Shown here piece by piece: positions 43,399 to 53,276 of a stretch of DNA of 64,000 bases. The position numbers were made by a program, and so were the translations under genes. The stretch comes from Deltaproteobacteria bacterium (GTDB lineage: Bacteria; Desulfobacterota; Desulfarculia; JACQYL01), in NCBI GenBank assembly GCA_016208165.1, contig JACQYL010000062.1, forward strand, positions 1 through 64,000, written 5' to 3'. Each line of letters opens with the position of its first letter. Positions within the stretch are counted from its first letter, which is position 1. The notes below the pieces were generated by a model. That model had not been told where the DNA came from and made no database searches. It was given only the letters and a program-made list of their open reading frames with translations.

Positions 43399-44232
43399 TC
43401 ACGAAAACCATTTCAACATGTCGGAATCGATGAGATCCCTCAGCTCGAGGGCGCGTTGTTGGGTTATTCGCCTGTAATTCAATTCGAGTCGCACGAAATC
43501 CGAGAACGAGACGTCCAAACCCAATCTATGCGTGAAAGGCGCGTCCGGCGGGACCGTTGCCGGGTCGGCGTGGAAACGGGCGAGCGTTTTTCGGTAGTCT
43601 TCGAATCGTTCCACGAAGCGGGGGGAAGAGATCGTTTCCAGACCAAATTTTCGTTCGATCCGCTCGACGAGATACCGTCGAGCCCCGGGCCGGGGTAACC
43701 TGAGAAACGGATACCGTTCAAAAATGAGAGGATCTCGTGCGATTTCGGGTAATTCCTTTTCCGCTATGAACGTCAGCAATTGAGGCCCCCACAGCAGAAC
43801 GTGGAACAGCGGGTTGCTCCGGGGACTCGAGTACTCGAACGAATCCAGGTCGAGGCACAGCCCGTGCCAAAACGATTGGCGCCTGCCGGCCAATGCCTCG
43901 AAATGAACCGCTTCCCTGCACGTCGCCGTCCGGCATTTGCTTCCGTAATCGATCAGGTGGCGCAGATCCGTACCGTTGTTTCGCGCCGGATGCAGAAGAC
44001 ATCCCACCAGTCTGTAATCCGGGTCCAGATAGCCTAGACCCCAACAACTGTACCCTGTTATGGGTTTGACACCAGGGGGGCGTTCCTTCAAGGCGGAGGT
44101 GTGCTCCCTCAACTCCCGTTCAACAAAGGACCGATACAATAGATGGTCGTAATCCACGGGGCGAATGGGCGGACAACACCGGAAGCAGGTCTTCAAGCCA
44201 TCGGGAAAACACAATGTTCTATGGATATCCAT
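43399..44232 (-). CDS. protein of unknown function with Cys-rich N-terminus
   Basis: A 277-residue protein starting at 44232. The N-terminus has a Cys cluster (LCFPDGLKTCFRCCPPIRP), and further Cys occur in GYSCWGLGYLD, GCLLHPARNNGTDLRHL and YGSKCRTATCREAVHFEAL. The spacing (C-x(7)-C-x(2)-CC, then CRTATC) suggests iron-sulfur or zinc binding, as in the C-x-x-C-C-PP motif seen in YkgJ-like proteins, but the arrangement differs. There is no signal peptide. I do not recognise the family. It is transcribed alone, between the tandem repeat and trkA. Confidence 0.65.
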   Translation of the reverse strand: MDIHRTLCFPDGLKTCFRCCPPIRPVDYDHLLYRSFVERELREHTSALKERPPGVKPITGYSCWGLGYLDPDYRLVGCLLHPARNNGTDLRHLIDYGSKCRTATCREAVHFEALAGRRQSFWHGLCLDLDSFEYSSPRSNPLFHVLLWGPQLLTFIAEKELPEIARDPLIFERYPFLRLPRPGARRYLVERIERKFGLETISSPRFVERFEDYRKTLARFHADPATVPPDAPFTHRLGLDVSFSDFVRLELNYRRITQQRALELRDLIDSDMLKWFS

Positions 44233-44416
44233 GGGTTCCAGGCTTTCGGCGGTTGCGCGTGCTCGGAGTTCGGCGTTTCAAAATAGCCCCGGACGAAGCA
44301 GATCCGAGGAAGCTCATGGTGTCCCGCTTTACCACGTAGGCCCCTTGACTTCAAGCGCCTGAAGCGGTAGTGTCTGCCGCCATGTGAAAGGCTTTAATCC
44401 CGGTCGGGGGGGTGCA

Positions 44417-45766
44417 TTGCGCGCGATTATTGTCGGCGCCGGTGAGGTTGGTTACCGTATCGCCGAGCGACTATGCAGAGAGAACAAGGACGTGGTGGTC
44501 ATCGACCAAAACCCGCTGATGATCCGTCGCGTCAAAGACACGCTGGATGTCGAAGCCCTCGAGGGTAAGGGGAGCAGTCCTTCGTTACTGGCCAAGGCCG
44601 GAATTCAGCACGCGGACATCGTTGTGGCCGTCACGGACAGCGACGAAGTCAATATCATGGCCTGTCTCTTCGCCAACATGGTGTCTCCGGATACCGTAAA
44701 AATCGCACGAATACGCAACTCCGAATACCTCGAGCACCAGCATCTGTTCAAACAGCCCGCCTTTAATATTCACCAGATTATCAACCCTGAATCCGAAGTC
44801 GTTAAAAAGGTACTGGCGCTGTTCGAAGCACCGGGCGCCTCCGACGTCCTGCAATTTTGCGAGGGAAAAGTTCATCTGGTAGGGGTCGAGATCAGGGAAG
44901 ACTCCGCGTTGTCGCACAGGAGGCTGTCCGCGTTCCGTGAAATGGAGCCCAGCGCCAACTTCCTGGTGGCCGCCATCATTCGCGATCAGAAGATGATCGT
45001 GCCGGGCGGCGAAGACTACATCCTGCCCGGCGATCTGATCTATGTGGTCAGCGATCGGAAAAGCAAGGAGAGCATGCTCAGGGACCTGGGTCTGGGGATC
45101 GAACCGGTAAAGAACATCGTTATCATAGGCGGAGGGCAACTCGGCCGTACCCTGGCTCTGCATCTCGACAAAACGTCTTACCATACTCGAATCATCGACG
45201 TGGATGAGTCCCGTTGCCAGGAGATGGCGCGATTGTTGGAACGGGTGGTCGTGCTCCGGGGAGATGCCACGGATCAGGAACTGCTTAGGGACGAGCGTGT
45301 TCACGAGGCGGATATCATGGTAGTGGCAACGGGCGACGAGGAACGGAACGTATTGATCTCACTCCTGGCGAAACGGCTGGGCGTGAAACGAACCATCACC
45401 CGCGTCCGAACCTTCGGCTACATACCCGTCATTTCCGCCCTGGGAATCGACATGGTGGTGAGCACGCATCTGGCCGCTATCGACGCTACGCTTCAATTCA
45501 TCCGCAAAGGAAAAGTCCTCTCCGTCGCGGCGCTCAAAGGCGACCATGCGGAAGTGGTTGAGTTCGTGGCTCAGGATTCCTCCCGAATATTGGGAAAGCC
45601 CTTGAAGTCGTTGAAATTTCCCAGGGGTGCGCTCATCGGAGCCATTGTGCGCGGCGACCAGGTCATCATACCCAGCGGTTTGACCAGGATCGAGCCGGGG
45701 GACCGCATTTTGATTTTCGTTGTACCTGAATCCATATTGGATGTTGAGAAGTTTTTGATGGCGTGA
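44417..45766 (+). CDS. trkA: Trk potassium uptake regulator TrkA
   Basis: A 449-residue protein, read here from a TTG at 44417 that has GGTCGGGGGGG upstream and gives MRAIIVGAGEVGYRIAERL; a GTG at 44384 is the alternative. It has two RCK units: N-terminal Rossmann domain (GAGEVG, then VVAVTDSDEVNIMACLFANM) with TrkA-C domain, then a second Rossmann (IIGGGQLGRTLALHLDKTSY, GDATD-Q and VVATGDEERNVLISLLAKRL) with its own C domain. It binds NAD(H)/ATP and gates TrkH. Length is standard. It is followed 117 bases later by trkH on the same strand. Confidence 0.95.
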   Translation: MRAIIVGAGEVGYRIAERLCRENKDVVVIDQNPLMIRRVKDTLDVEALEGKGSSPSLLAKAGIQHADIVVAVTDSDEVNIMACLFANMVSPDTVKIARIRNSEYLEHQHLFKQPAFNIHQIINPESEVVKKVLALFEAPGASDVLQFCEGKVHLVGVEIREDSALSHRRLSAFREMEPSANFLVAAIIRDQKMIVPGGEDYILPGDLIYVVSDRKSKESMLRDLGLGIEPVKNIVIIGGGQLGRTLALHLDKTSYHTRIIDVDESRCQEMARLLERVVVLRGDATDQELLRDERVHEADIMVVATGDEERNVLISLLAKRLGVKRTITRVRTFGYIPVISALGIDMVVSTHLAAIDATLQFIRKGKVLSVAALKGDHAEVVEFVAQDSSRILGKPLKSLKFPRGALIGAIVRGDQVIIPSGLTRIEPGDRILIFVVPESILDVEKFLMA

Positions 45767-45883
45767 AAGGAACGGCGACGAGTCTGAATGAATGATCTCC
45801 GGGCGCGTCCCGCCAGAGCGTCCGAACTGTCCGGCGGAACCCACTTCGGTGGGGCCTGAGTTTCCCGTCCAGCTTCGAATCCT

Positions 45884-47332
45884 ATGAAAATACGACCGGT
45901 ATTGTATCTTATTTCATACGCATTGCTCTTCATTGCTCTGGCCATGTGTGCCGGCGCGCTTTGGGCCATTTACTTTCACGAAGATCTCATTCCCTTTGTG
46001 TATGCCATCGTGATCACACTTATAACGGGCCTTTTCGGCATCATCGTTCTCAGGGAGGAGCATCTGGATCAACAGATCGGGGCCCGGGAAGGATACGGCA
46101 TCGCTTCTCTGGGCTGGACCGTGATCACCTTGTTCTCGGCGCTGCCGCTGGTGTTCAGCGGTTTTTTCACGCCAACGGACGCGTTTTTCGAGATCATGAG
46201 CGGGTATACCACGACCGGGGCCAGTATTCTGACGGACGTCGAAAAGCTCCCCAAAGGCATCTTGTTCTGGCGCAGCTTGACGCATTGGTTCGGAGGTATG
46301 GGAATTGTTGTCCTGATGGTGGCGGTGCTTCCGAATCTGGCCGTGGGCGGCCTCCAGATGTTGAAAGGCGAGGTGCCGGGTCCGTCGGTGGACAAGCTGG
46401 GGCCGAGAATACGCCGCACGGCCCAATGGCTGTGGGTGGTCTACCTCGCCGTCTCGCTTCTGGAAATCGTACTGCTGCTACTGGGCGGCATGGGTCTGTT
46501 TGACGCTTGCACTCATACGTTCGGAACCATGGCTACCGGAGGCTTCTCCACCAAGAACGCCAGCGTGGGCTATTTCAACAGCGTGTACATCGACGGCGTA
46601 ATCACCTTCTTCATGTTTGTGGCGGGCGTCAACTTTACCTTGCACTATCAGCTCATATTCGGAAAGCGGTTCAACTACTTCAAGAGCAGCGAGTTCGTTT
46701 TCTATTCCGCCGTGATACTGGTTTCCTGGATTGCGCTGACCTGGGACACCATGGCCGCGGGTTTGTACACAAGGATCGTCGACGCCGTTCGGTTCGCAGG
46801 TTTTCAGACCGTATCCATCGTCACCACAACCGGGTTTTGTACGGCCGACACCAATACCTGGCCGGCATTTTCAAAAATCGTGCTGACCATACTCATGTTT
46901 TTGGGTGGGTGCGCCGGATCGACAGGTGGAGGGATAAAGCACGTCCGCATCTTGATTCTCATCAAAACAGCCTACAGAGAATTGTTCAGGGCCGTTCACC
47001 CTCGCGTGGTGAGAACGATTCGAGTGGGTAAGCAGGTGATTGATGAGAGCATGGTGAGCTCGATCGTGGGTTTTTTTGTCATCTATCTGGGGGTTTTCAC
47101 ATTGGGAGCCGCGGTGATCGGCATATTCGGATTCGATTTTGTGACCAGCGTGGAAGCGGTGGCCGCCACGTTGAACAACATCGGTCCCGGATTCGGCCTG
47201 GTGGGCGCAACGGGTAATTATTCGGCGTTCCCCGATGCGGCCAAGTGGATCTTCAGCTTTCTCATGCTCGCCGGCAGACTCGAAATCTACTCGGTATTGC
47301 TGCTGCTCGTGCCTGCCTTCTGGAAACGGTAA
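45884..47332 (+). CDS. trkH: Trk potassium transporter membrane subunit TrkH
   Basis: A 482-residue inner-membrane protein with about ten hydrophobic segments and the four pore-loop repeats of the SKT family: TTTGASILTDVEKLP, GTMATGGFSTKNAS, TTTGFCTADTNTWP and NNIGPGFGLVGATGNY. The glycine of the selectivity filter is present in each. It begins MKIRPVLYLISYALLFIALA. It forms the K+ permeation path, and the upstream trkA encodes its cytoplasmic gate. Length and topology match the family. The C-terminal LMLAGRLEIYSVLLLLVPAF helix is typical. Confidence 0.96.
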   Translation: MKIRPVLYLISYALLFIALAMCAGALWAIYFHEDLIPFVYAIVITLITGLFGIIVLREEHLDQQIGAREGYGIASLGWTVITLFSALPLVFSGFFTPTDAFFEIMSGYTTTGASILTDVEKLPKGILFWRSLTHWFGGMGIVVLMVAVLPNLAVGGLQMLKGEVPGPSVDKLGPRIRRTAQWLWVVYLAVSLLEIVLLLLGGMGLFDACTHTFGTMATGGFSTKNASVGYFNSVYIDGVITFFMFVAGVNFTLHYQLIFGKRFNYFKSSEFVFYSAVILVSWIALTWDTMAAGLYTRIVDAVRFAGFQTVSIVTTTGFCTADTNTWPAFSKIVLTILMFLGGCAGSTGGGIKHVRILILIKTAYRELFRAVHPRVVRTIRVGKQVIDESMVSSIVGFFVIYLGVFTLGAAVIGIFGFDFVTSVEAVAATLNNIGPGFGLVGATGNYSAFPDAAKWIFSFLMLAGRLEIYSVLLLLVPAFWKR

Positions 47333-47438
47333 ACGCCCGGCCCCCCACATACGGCCGAGGAACACCCTCGGAGGGATCGGAAGAAGCTTTCTCTCGAAAG
47401 AGGGCGTCACCGATCCCGTCCTCGAGTGGATCGTTGAG

Positions 47439-48555
47439 TTAAAATTTGGCTACGAAATCGAGCTGCAGCAACTGCTGATCCTGGTCCGAGTCCTCGATCT
47501 CTTCCACATGGTAGTAATCGATATCGAGGGTGAAGTGCCTGGTCAAACCAAAGGAAATGATCCCTTCGTGTCCCTGGACCCCTGTGGCTCCGCCGAAGAA
47601 GTCCGAATCGGGAAAGGTATCCAGCCAGGCGTCTTTTTCAAGGCGCCGGTAACTGTATTTGGCCTCCCATTTGCCGAATTCGTCCACCTTCTTGGAGCCG
47701 AACTTGAGTCCGCCCAGCCAGCCGTATTCGTCTTCATCCGGATCCGGGTTGTAGATGCCTTCGCCGAACAGGGCTACACGTTCCACGAACCCTTCGAGGT
47801 TAACGCCGACCTCAGCGCCGACGGATACCGAGTTGTACTCGTATAGCAGGGTGTCGGAGCCGTCGTCTTTTCGCGTGTTGGTATCAGCCGAAAACTCGAG
47901 CGGGGATTTGGTGATGTCCGAGAACCAGTACCCGGTTGCGGCCAGTTTGAAATCCACCATACCGACGTCGAATTTGGCTCCCGGCTGGAAGGTGACCATG
48001 AAAGGATCGTTGGAGTCACCGCTATGCTCGTCCAGGACAAAGAAACCCATATTGGCGAAGAAGGGTCCAAAGGCTAGTTTGGCCGCGGCTCCCTCGGGGG
48101 TAATGTCGCTGTCCCAGAGCAGATCCGAGGGCGTCCACAGCGGATTGTCGAACTTGCCGCCAACCAGGGACATGGAGTCCAGCGGCTTCCATTTGAGGTA
48201 AGCCTGATCCAGGCGGAAGTCCTTGGTGTCGAAGAAGTTATCAAGGGTCTGATTGGTGGATCGGGGGTCCGAACCGCCGCTGGCCATGCGGAGGCCCGCC
48301 TCGACGCCGCCGGCCACTTCCACTTTGGAGCCGACCCGCTGGCGGTTTCGTCTTGGCCTGATCGAGAGCTTCTTCCAGTGCCTTGATTCTGTTTTCGAGC
48401 TGCTGCTGATGGGCAAGGGCCGACTCCAGCGAGCGAATCTTGTCCTCGAGTTCGGCCTGGGTTGCCGCCTCGACCTGCTTCGAGCAGCTCAGAAAACTGA
48501 ACGCCAAAGCCAGGGAAAGCAGTACAATAGTTGCCGGTTTAAACTCTTTTCTCAT
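47439..48555 (-). pseudogene. putative outer-membrane porin, internally deleted and frameshifted
   Basis: Two frames belong to one gene. The N-terminal part starts at ATG 48555 (GGGAGG upstream) with a signal peptide (IVLLSLALAFSFLSC) and a coiled coil (AELEDKIRSLESALAHQQQL), and continues to DQAKTKPP near 48339. The C-terminal part, in another frame from about 48340 down to 47439, holds GGVEAGLRMASGGSDPRSTN and many beta-strand pairs, ending in the porin-like LLQLDFVAKF. Relatives of this putative porin family have a further stretch between the coiled coil and the barrel, so a deletion with frame change is likely. Intact, it would sit in the outer membrane as a trimeric channel. Confidence 0.72.
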
Positions 48556-49290
48556 AAATGAAACCTCCCTCTTTTTTCTCCTTGTTGTTTTCTGTTTTCG
48601 TACTCGCCGCCCTCATCCATGCGGTCCTATTCCTTGGATAGGCTCGTGCTTGACAATCTGCAGGGAAGACGGCGGCGGGTTCCCAAGGGCCGAAAAGATC
48701 CGGTCCGACTCGGCCGGTTATCTTTACATGCGTCTGAATAGACCTTTGGTGTTGAGAAAGTGAGGCGAATTGACGAAGAAAGGGGTTCAATTTCCGGGCT
48801 CAGGGCTCTTCGGTCACTTGAATCCGCCTCAGAGTCACCCCCGGATGCGGCCCGTCTGTCCGTCGGCGAAGGCCGTAACGACTCCATTCGCGCGGTTTCC
48901 GGAAGTGGGCCGATTCAAAGGTGGGAAGCGGGATAGGCGGAGGTTCGGAGCAGGACGGAGGACTCCCGCGCCGCCGGACGTCAGTCTTCCCGGATGGGCG
49001 GTCAGCGGCGAATTTCGAGCTCACCGGCAGGAATAGGAATAGTAGAGCCGGTCCCTTTTGTAATTATTTTGTCAAAATTTTCTCAAAAGTGCCGATATAG
49101 GATTAGACGGGTCAACATGCGGCGGTTCCAGGCCGGCTATCTTGGAAACCCCGAGCCTCGGTTGAAAACCCTTCTGTTGTATAACCGTCGTTTCTGAACC
49201 TGTGGGAAATCCGACGTAAACATGTATCTTGAAAAAAATCACAAGTTCGAAAGTATCGGGAAGGCATGATCAAGGCCGAAAGGGAGATGC
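48556..49290. other. long intergenic region without a recognised gene
   Basis: About 735 bases between the porin start and the PAS kinase start. Reading frames are short and without resemblance. An AT-rich block near 49060-49100 (TAATTATTTTGTCAAAATTT) probably holds the kinase promoter. I see no RNA gene, hairpin terminator or repeat that I can support. Confidence 0.4.
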
Positions 49291-51753
49291 ATGGCTGACA
49301 TACTAGTGGTTGACGACGAAGCTAGCGTCTGTCGTTTGCTCGGACGGATCCTTGGAAGCAACGGACACGCGTGTACATTTGCATACAGTGCGGCAGAGGC
49401 GCGGGATTCCTTGAAGGTGCTGGACTTCGAGCTGGTCCTTTGCGATATCCGGATGCCCGGCGAGTCCGGCCTGGATTTCATTGAGTATGCGTTGAGCGTG
49501 CATCCGGACATGGCCGCCGTCATCGTATCCGGCGTGGACGAACGCGATGTGGCGGACAGCGCTCTGAAAATGGGTGTGTACGGATATCTCATCAAACCCT
49601 TTAAACCAAGTGAAGTCATGGTCAGCGTGACCAACGCCTTGCTCCGCCGCCGGCTGGAAATGGAAAACCGGGCTCATCGCGACAAACTCGAACATCTGGT
49701 GGAGGAACGCACGGCGGAACTCAGTGCGGTGATAAGCAGGCTCCAAAGAGCGGAAAGGGGGCTTCGCCGTGGCGAAGAGAAATACCGCCGCCTGGTGGAC
49801 AATCTTCCCGGCGTCGTGTACACGAGCTACAAGGACCGCTCGCTTCTGTTCGCGGACGAAAAGATCGAAAACCTGACCTATTACAATTCCTCCGATCTCA
49901 GGACCAGGAAAGTGAAATGGTCGGACGTCATCCACGAGGACGACGTCGAAACCACCAGGCGGCAGTTCGAGAAAGCCTTCGCCACCACACGGTCTTTCGT
50001 CATGGAGTATCGAATAAAGAGGCCCATCGGGGACACCATTTGGGTTCAGGACAGGGGGGCCATCATCTGTAACGCCGGGGGAGAACTCGAATACGTCAGC
50101 GGCGTCCTGTTTGACATAACGCATCAAAAACGGGCTGAGGAAGCCCTCGAGACCGAACGGGAGCGATTCAGAAAGCTGGTGGAGAACGCTCCGATCGGAG
50201 TTTCCCTGATCACCCGCGACGGAGTGTTAAAGTATGTCAATCCCGAGTTCGTTCGACTTCTCGGCTACACCCTCGACGATATCTCGGATGGAACAAGATG
50301 GTTCAAGAGCGCGTTTCCGGAGCATAAGTACCGGACGGTGGTCATGGACATATTGAAAAACGATCTAAAAAACGCGGAGCCGACGAAACGCACGTTATCC
50401 ATGCTGGATGTTGTGTGCAAGGATGGATCGGAAAAGGTGATTCTAGTAAACACGGTTCCAATAGACAGCGAGAATCGAGTGGTCATTTTCAGCGACATTA
50501 CGGAACAAAAGAAGGCGGAGTGTGAATTGAAGGAGTCCCATACCGAGATGGAGCAGTTATTCGATTCCATCTCATCCATCCTGATCGGCATAGACGGCGA
50601 GAATCGAGTAATACGGTGGAACCGGGTGGCTGAGGACATCTTTGGATGTACGGAACAAGAAACCATAGGGAAGTTGTTTCTCGAAGTCCCCATTTCCTGG
50701 GACTGGGATCAGGTGTTAAAGGGGATGTTCGTTTGCCAGAGAAAAAACAGGCCGATTCGTATGGACGATATTCGATTTACGCAGCGTAACGGGAAGGACG
50801 GGTTTCTGGGTATTTCCTTCAATCCCATCCTTTCCCGGGGCGTGGAATCCGAGGGCGTTCTGATACTCGCCGCGGACATCACGGAGCGCAGACTCCTGGA
50901 AAGCCAACTGACCCAGGCCCAGAAGCTCGAATCCATCGGACAACTGGCCGCGGGCATCGCCCATGAAATCAATACGCCCACTCAGTACGTGGGTGACAAT
51001 CTGCGCTTCCTGAACGAGGGATTCGACGACCTGTTGCGACTCATCGAGGCCTATCGAGGGCTCGTTCAAGATCACGGCCAAGGAATCCCCATCGATGGAC
51101 GCGTGCAGGAAATTGCAGACCTCGCAGAAGAAATCGATCTCGAGTACCTGATGGAAGAACTGCCCAAATCCGTGGCGGAAAGCCTCGAAGGAGTGGGGCG
51201 GGTCGCAAAGATCGTTCTGTCCATGAAGGAGTTTTCTCATCCGGGTTCGGAAGACAAGTCCCTCACGGACATCAACAGGGCCATAGAAAGCACCATCACG
51301 GTCGCCAGAAACGAGTGGAAATACGTATCCGACATGGTGATGGACCTCGATCCGTCCTTGCCCCTTGTTTCGTGCATTCCAGGAGAACTCAACCAGGTGA
51401 TCCTGAATATCATCATCAACGCCGCTCACGCCATTAAAGACAAGCTGGGGGAGCACTCCGACACCAAGGGCGCCATCACCGTCGCCACCCGGAGGAAAGA
51501 CGAAACCTGCGAAATCCGCATCTCGGACACGGGTCCGGGAATCCCGGAAAAGATACGGGACCGGATATTCGATCCGTTCTTCACGACCAAAGAGGTCGGG
51601 AGAGGAACCGGCCAGGGATTGGCCATCTCTCATACCGCCATCGTGGAAAAACACGGCGGAAGCATTTCATTTGAAACCGAGATGGGAAAGGGCACGACTT
51701 TCATCATCCGTTTGCCCATGGTAGAAAACCTCCACCAGGAAGCACACGAATGA
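49291..51753 (+). CDS. sensor histidine kinase with N-terminal receiver: REC-PAS-PAS-PAS-HATPase
   Basis: An 820-residue soluble protein (GGGAGA before the ATG). The order is a receiver ([16 protein letters not shown]; phospho-Asp at residue 52 in [10 protein letters not shown]), a coiled coil (about 125-155), three PAS domains (about 160-280, 288-405 and 415-530), then a HisKA-like helix with [20 protein letters not shown] (His near residue 558) and HATPase_c ([40 protein letters not shown]). The kinase probably answers another kinase through its receiver and senses through PAS ligands. Its stop overlaps the start of the REC-HDOD gene (ATGA), so the two form one unit. Confidence 0.94.
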   Translation: MADILVVDDEASVCRLLGRILGSNGHACTFAYSAAEARDSLKVLDFELVLCDIRMPGESGLDFIEYALSVHPDMAAVIVSGVDERDVADSALKMGVYGYLIKPFKPSEVMVSVTNALLRRRLEMENRAHRDKLEHLVEERTAELSAVISRLQRAERGLRRGEEKYRRLVDNLPGVVYTSYKDRSLLFADEKIENLTYYNSSDLRTRKVKWSDVIHEDDVETTRRQFEKAFATTRSFVMEYRIKRPIGDTIWVQDRGAIICNAGGELEYVSGVLFDITHQKRAEEALETERERFRKLVENAPIGVSLITRDGVLKYVNPEFVRLLGYTLDDISDGTRWFKSAFPEHKYRTVVMDILKNDLKNAEPTKRTLSMLDVVCKDGSEKVILVNTVPIDSENRVVIFSDITEQKKAECELKESHTEMEQLFDSISSILIGIDGENRVIRWNRVAEDIFGCTEQETIGKLFLEVPISWDWDQVLKGMFVCQRKNRPIRMDDIRFTQRNGKDGFLGISFNPILSRGVESEGVLILAADITERRLLESQLTQAQKLESIGQLAAGIAHEINTPTQYVGDNLRFLNEGFDDLLRLIEAYRGLVQDHGQGIPIDGRVQEIADLAEEIDLEYLMEELPKSVAESLEGVGRVAKIVLSMKEFSHPGSEDKSLTDINRAIESTITVARNEWKYVSDMVMDLDPSLPLVSCIPGELNQVILNIIINAAHAIKDKLGEHSDTKGAITVATRRKDETCEIRISDTGPGIPEKIRDRIFDPFFTTKEVGRGTGQGLAISHTAIVEKHGGSISFETEMGKGTTFIIRLPMVENLHQEAHE

Positions 51754-52940
51754 AAAGAAAGGTAATGTTCGTGGACGATGAGGCCAAGGTTCTGAAGGGT
51801 CTCGAGCGAATGCTGAGAAACATGCGCCGCGAATGGGATATGGTGTTCGTCGCCGGCGGCCCGGAAGCGCTCGAGATCCTGGATGACGAACCCTTCGACG
51901 TGGTCGTCACGGATATGCGTATGCCCATTATGGATGGGGCCCAGCTCCTGCAGAAAGTGAGACACCGTCATCCTCAAACCGTCCGGATCGTGCTTTCCGG
52001 TCAGGCGGAACGAGGTTTGACCATGAAAACCGTCAAGTTGGCGCATCAATACCTGGCCAAACCCTGCGAAGCGACTACGTTGATTTCCACCATCGAGCGG
52101 ACCTGCTTGCTCCAGGGCATGTTGACGGACAGTTCGTTGCGGCGGGTGGTGTCCAAGCTCGAGACCCTGCCCTGCATGCCGGCCCTGTACAACGAGATTG
52201 TCCAAGAACTGGAATCAGCGGAAGCATCCGTTCAGAAGGTGGGCCGCATCGTCTCAAGAGACCTCGGGATGACGGCCAAGATCCTCCAACTGGTGAACTC
52301 CGCCTTCTTCGGCCTGAGCCGCCCCATGGTCGACGCGGCGCAAGCGGTTACGTTCCTGGGGCTCGAGACGGTGAAGTCGCTGGTTTTAGGACTGCAGATC
52401 TTTTCGCAGTTCGAAGACCCGAATGTGCCTGGATTTTCACTGGACGCCCTTTGGAGCCACAGTTTTTCCGTCGCGGCCTTTGCCAAGGCCATCGCGGAGG
52501 AGGAGAAACTGGATCCTGCGGCCGTGGATCAGGCGTTCATGGCGGGTTTGCTTCATGATCTCGGAAAACTGATATTCGTGGTTAATTTCGGCAGGTACGC
52601 CGAACTCATCTCCCTGTCGGCGGAGAGCGGCCTGATATGGAAACTGGAGGAACGGGTTTTTCAAACCACGCATTCCGAGGTCGGCGCCTACTTGCTGGGT
52701 ATCTGGGGCTTACCGGAAGCCATCATCGAGGGTGTGGCTTTTCACCACTACCCGCAACAGCATTTGGAAAAGCGTCTTGGCGTCGTCGGTGTGGTTCATG
52801 CGGCGGATGCGTTGGCGCACGAGGTATTGGAACGGCGGAACGGCCGCTTGGAGGTGTCCTATTTCAAGGAGTTGGGCCTGGATGTTAGGATCGACGTGTG
52901 GCGGCGGATTTGTACTCAGCGGTCGGGCGAGACCGGCTAA
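51750..52940 (+). CDS. response regulator with HDOD output
   Basis: A 396-residue protein with a receiver (MFVDDEAKVLKGLERMLRNM; phospho-Asp at residue 55 in VVVTDMRMPI) followed by an HDOD domain (VGRIVSRDLGMTAKILQLVN and SAFFGLSRPMVDAAQAVTFL, LGLETVKSLVLGLQI, GLLHDLGKLIFVVNF, HTEVGAYLLGIWGLP-like HSEVGAYLLGIWGLPE). The H-D pair is intact in LLHDLGK. The start overlaps the kinase stop by four bases. HDOD output domains bind protein partners in cell-cycle or stress signalling; the target here is unknown. Confidence 0.92.
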   Translation: MKRKVMFVDDEAKVLKGLERMLRNMRREWDMVFVAGGPEALEILDDEPFDVVVTDMRMPIMDGAQLLQKVRHRHPQTVRIVLSGQAERGLTMKTVKLAHQYLAKPCEATTLISTIERTCLLQGMLTDSSLRRVVSKLETLPCMPALYNEIVQELESAEASVQKVGRIVSRDLGMTAKILQLVNSAFFGLSRPMVDAAQAVTFLGLETVKSLVLGLQIFSQFEDPNVPGFSLDALWSHSFSVAAFAKAIAEEEKLDPAAVDQAFMAGLLHDLGKLIFVVNFGRYAELISLSAESGLIWKLEERVFQTTHSEVGAYLLGIWGLPEAIIEGVAFHHYPQQHLEKRLGVVGVVHAADALAHEVLERRNGRLEVSYFKELGLDVRIDVWRRICTQRSGETG

Positions 52941-53099
52941 ACCATTATGGCGGGGACCCGCCGGTTGCACAGCGGATGGCCTTGTCCGACGAAAGTGTTT
53001 AGTCGCGGGGTCGGCTTTAAAACCCTTAAGTTTTCCGTCGTGCCGGCGAAAGAGGCGTCGCGGCCTATTTCAGGACGTCATTCCGGACGAACGCAGTGA

Positions 53100-53145
53100 G
53101 ATCCGGAATCCGGAAGGATCGAATGAATGCAAAGGATTCCGGATC
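53100..53145. repeat. inverted repeat of the dispersed CGTCATTCCGG type
   Basis: GATCCGGAATCC (53100-53111) and its exact reverse complement GGATTCCGGATC (53134-53145) flank a 22-base loop. The left flank GACGTCATTCCGGACGAACG is similar to dispersed repeats found in many proteobacterial genomes. It lies in the 336-base gap between the HDOD and HD-GYP-like response regulators, which otherwise holds nothing recognisable. Confidence 0.6.
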
Positions 53146-53276
53146 CCCCGCTGGGTGTTGGAGGGAAGGATCCATAATGACATACTCTCGGAAGCCCGGA
53201 ATCCGGGCCATTAAGGCAGCGCGGATCTTTCCCGGTCGGTCGGCCTTTCCACCGGCTGTGTAGCGGAGGTCAAACA

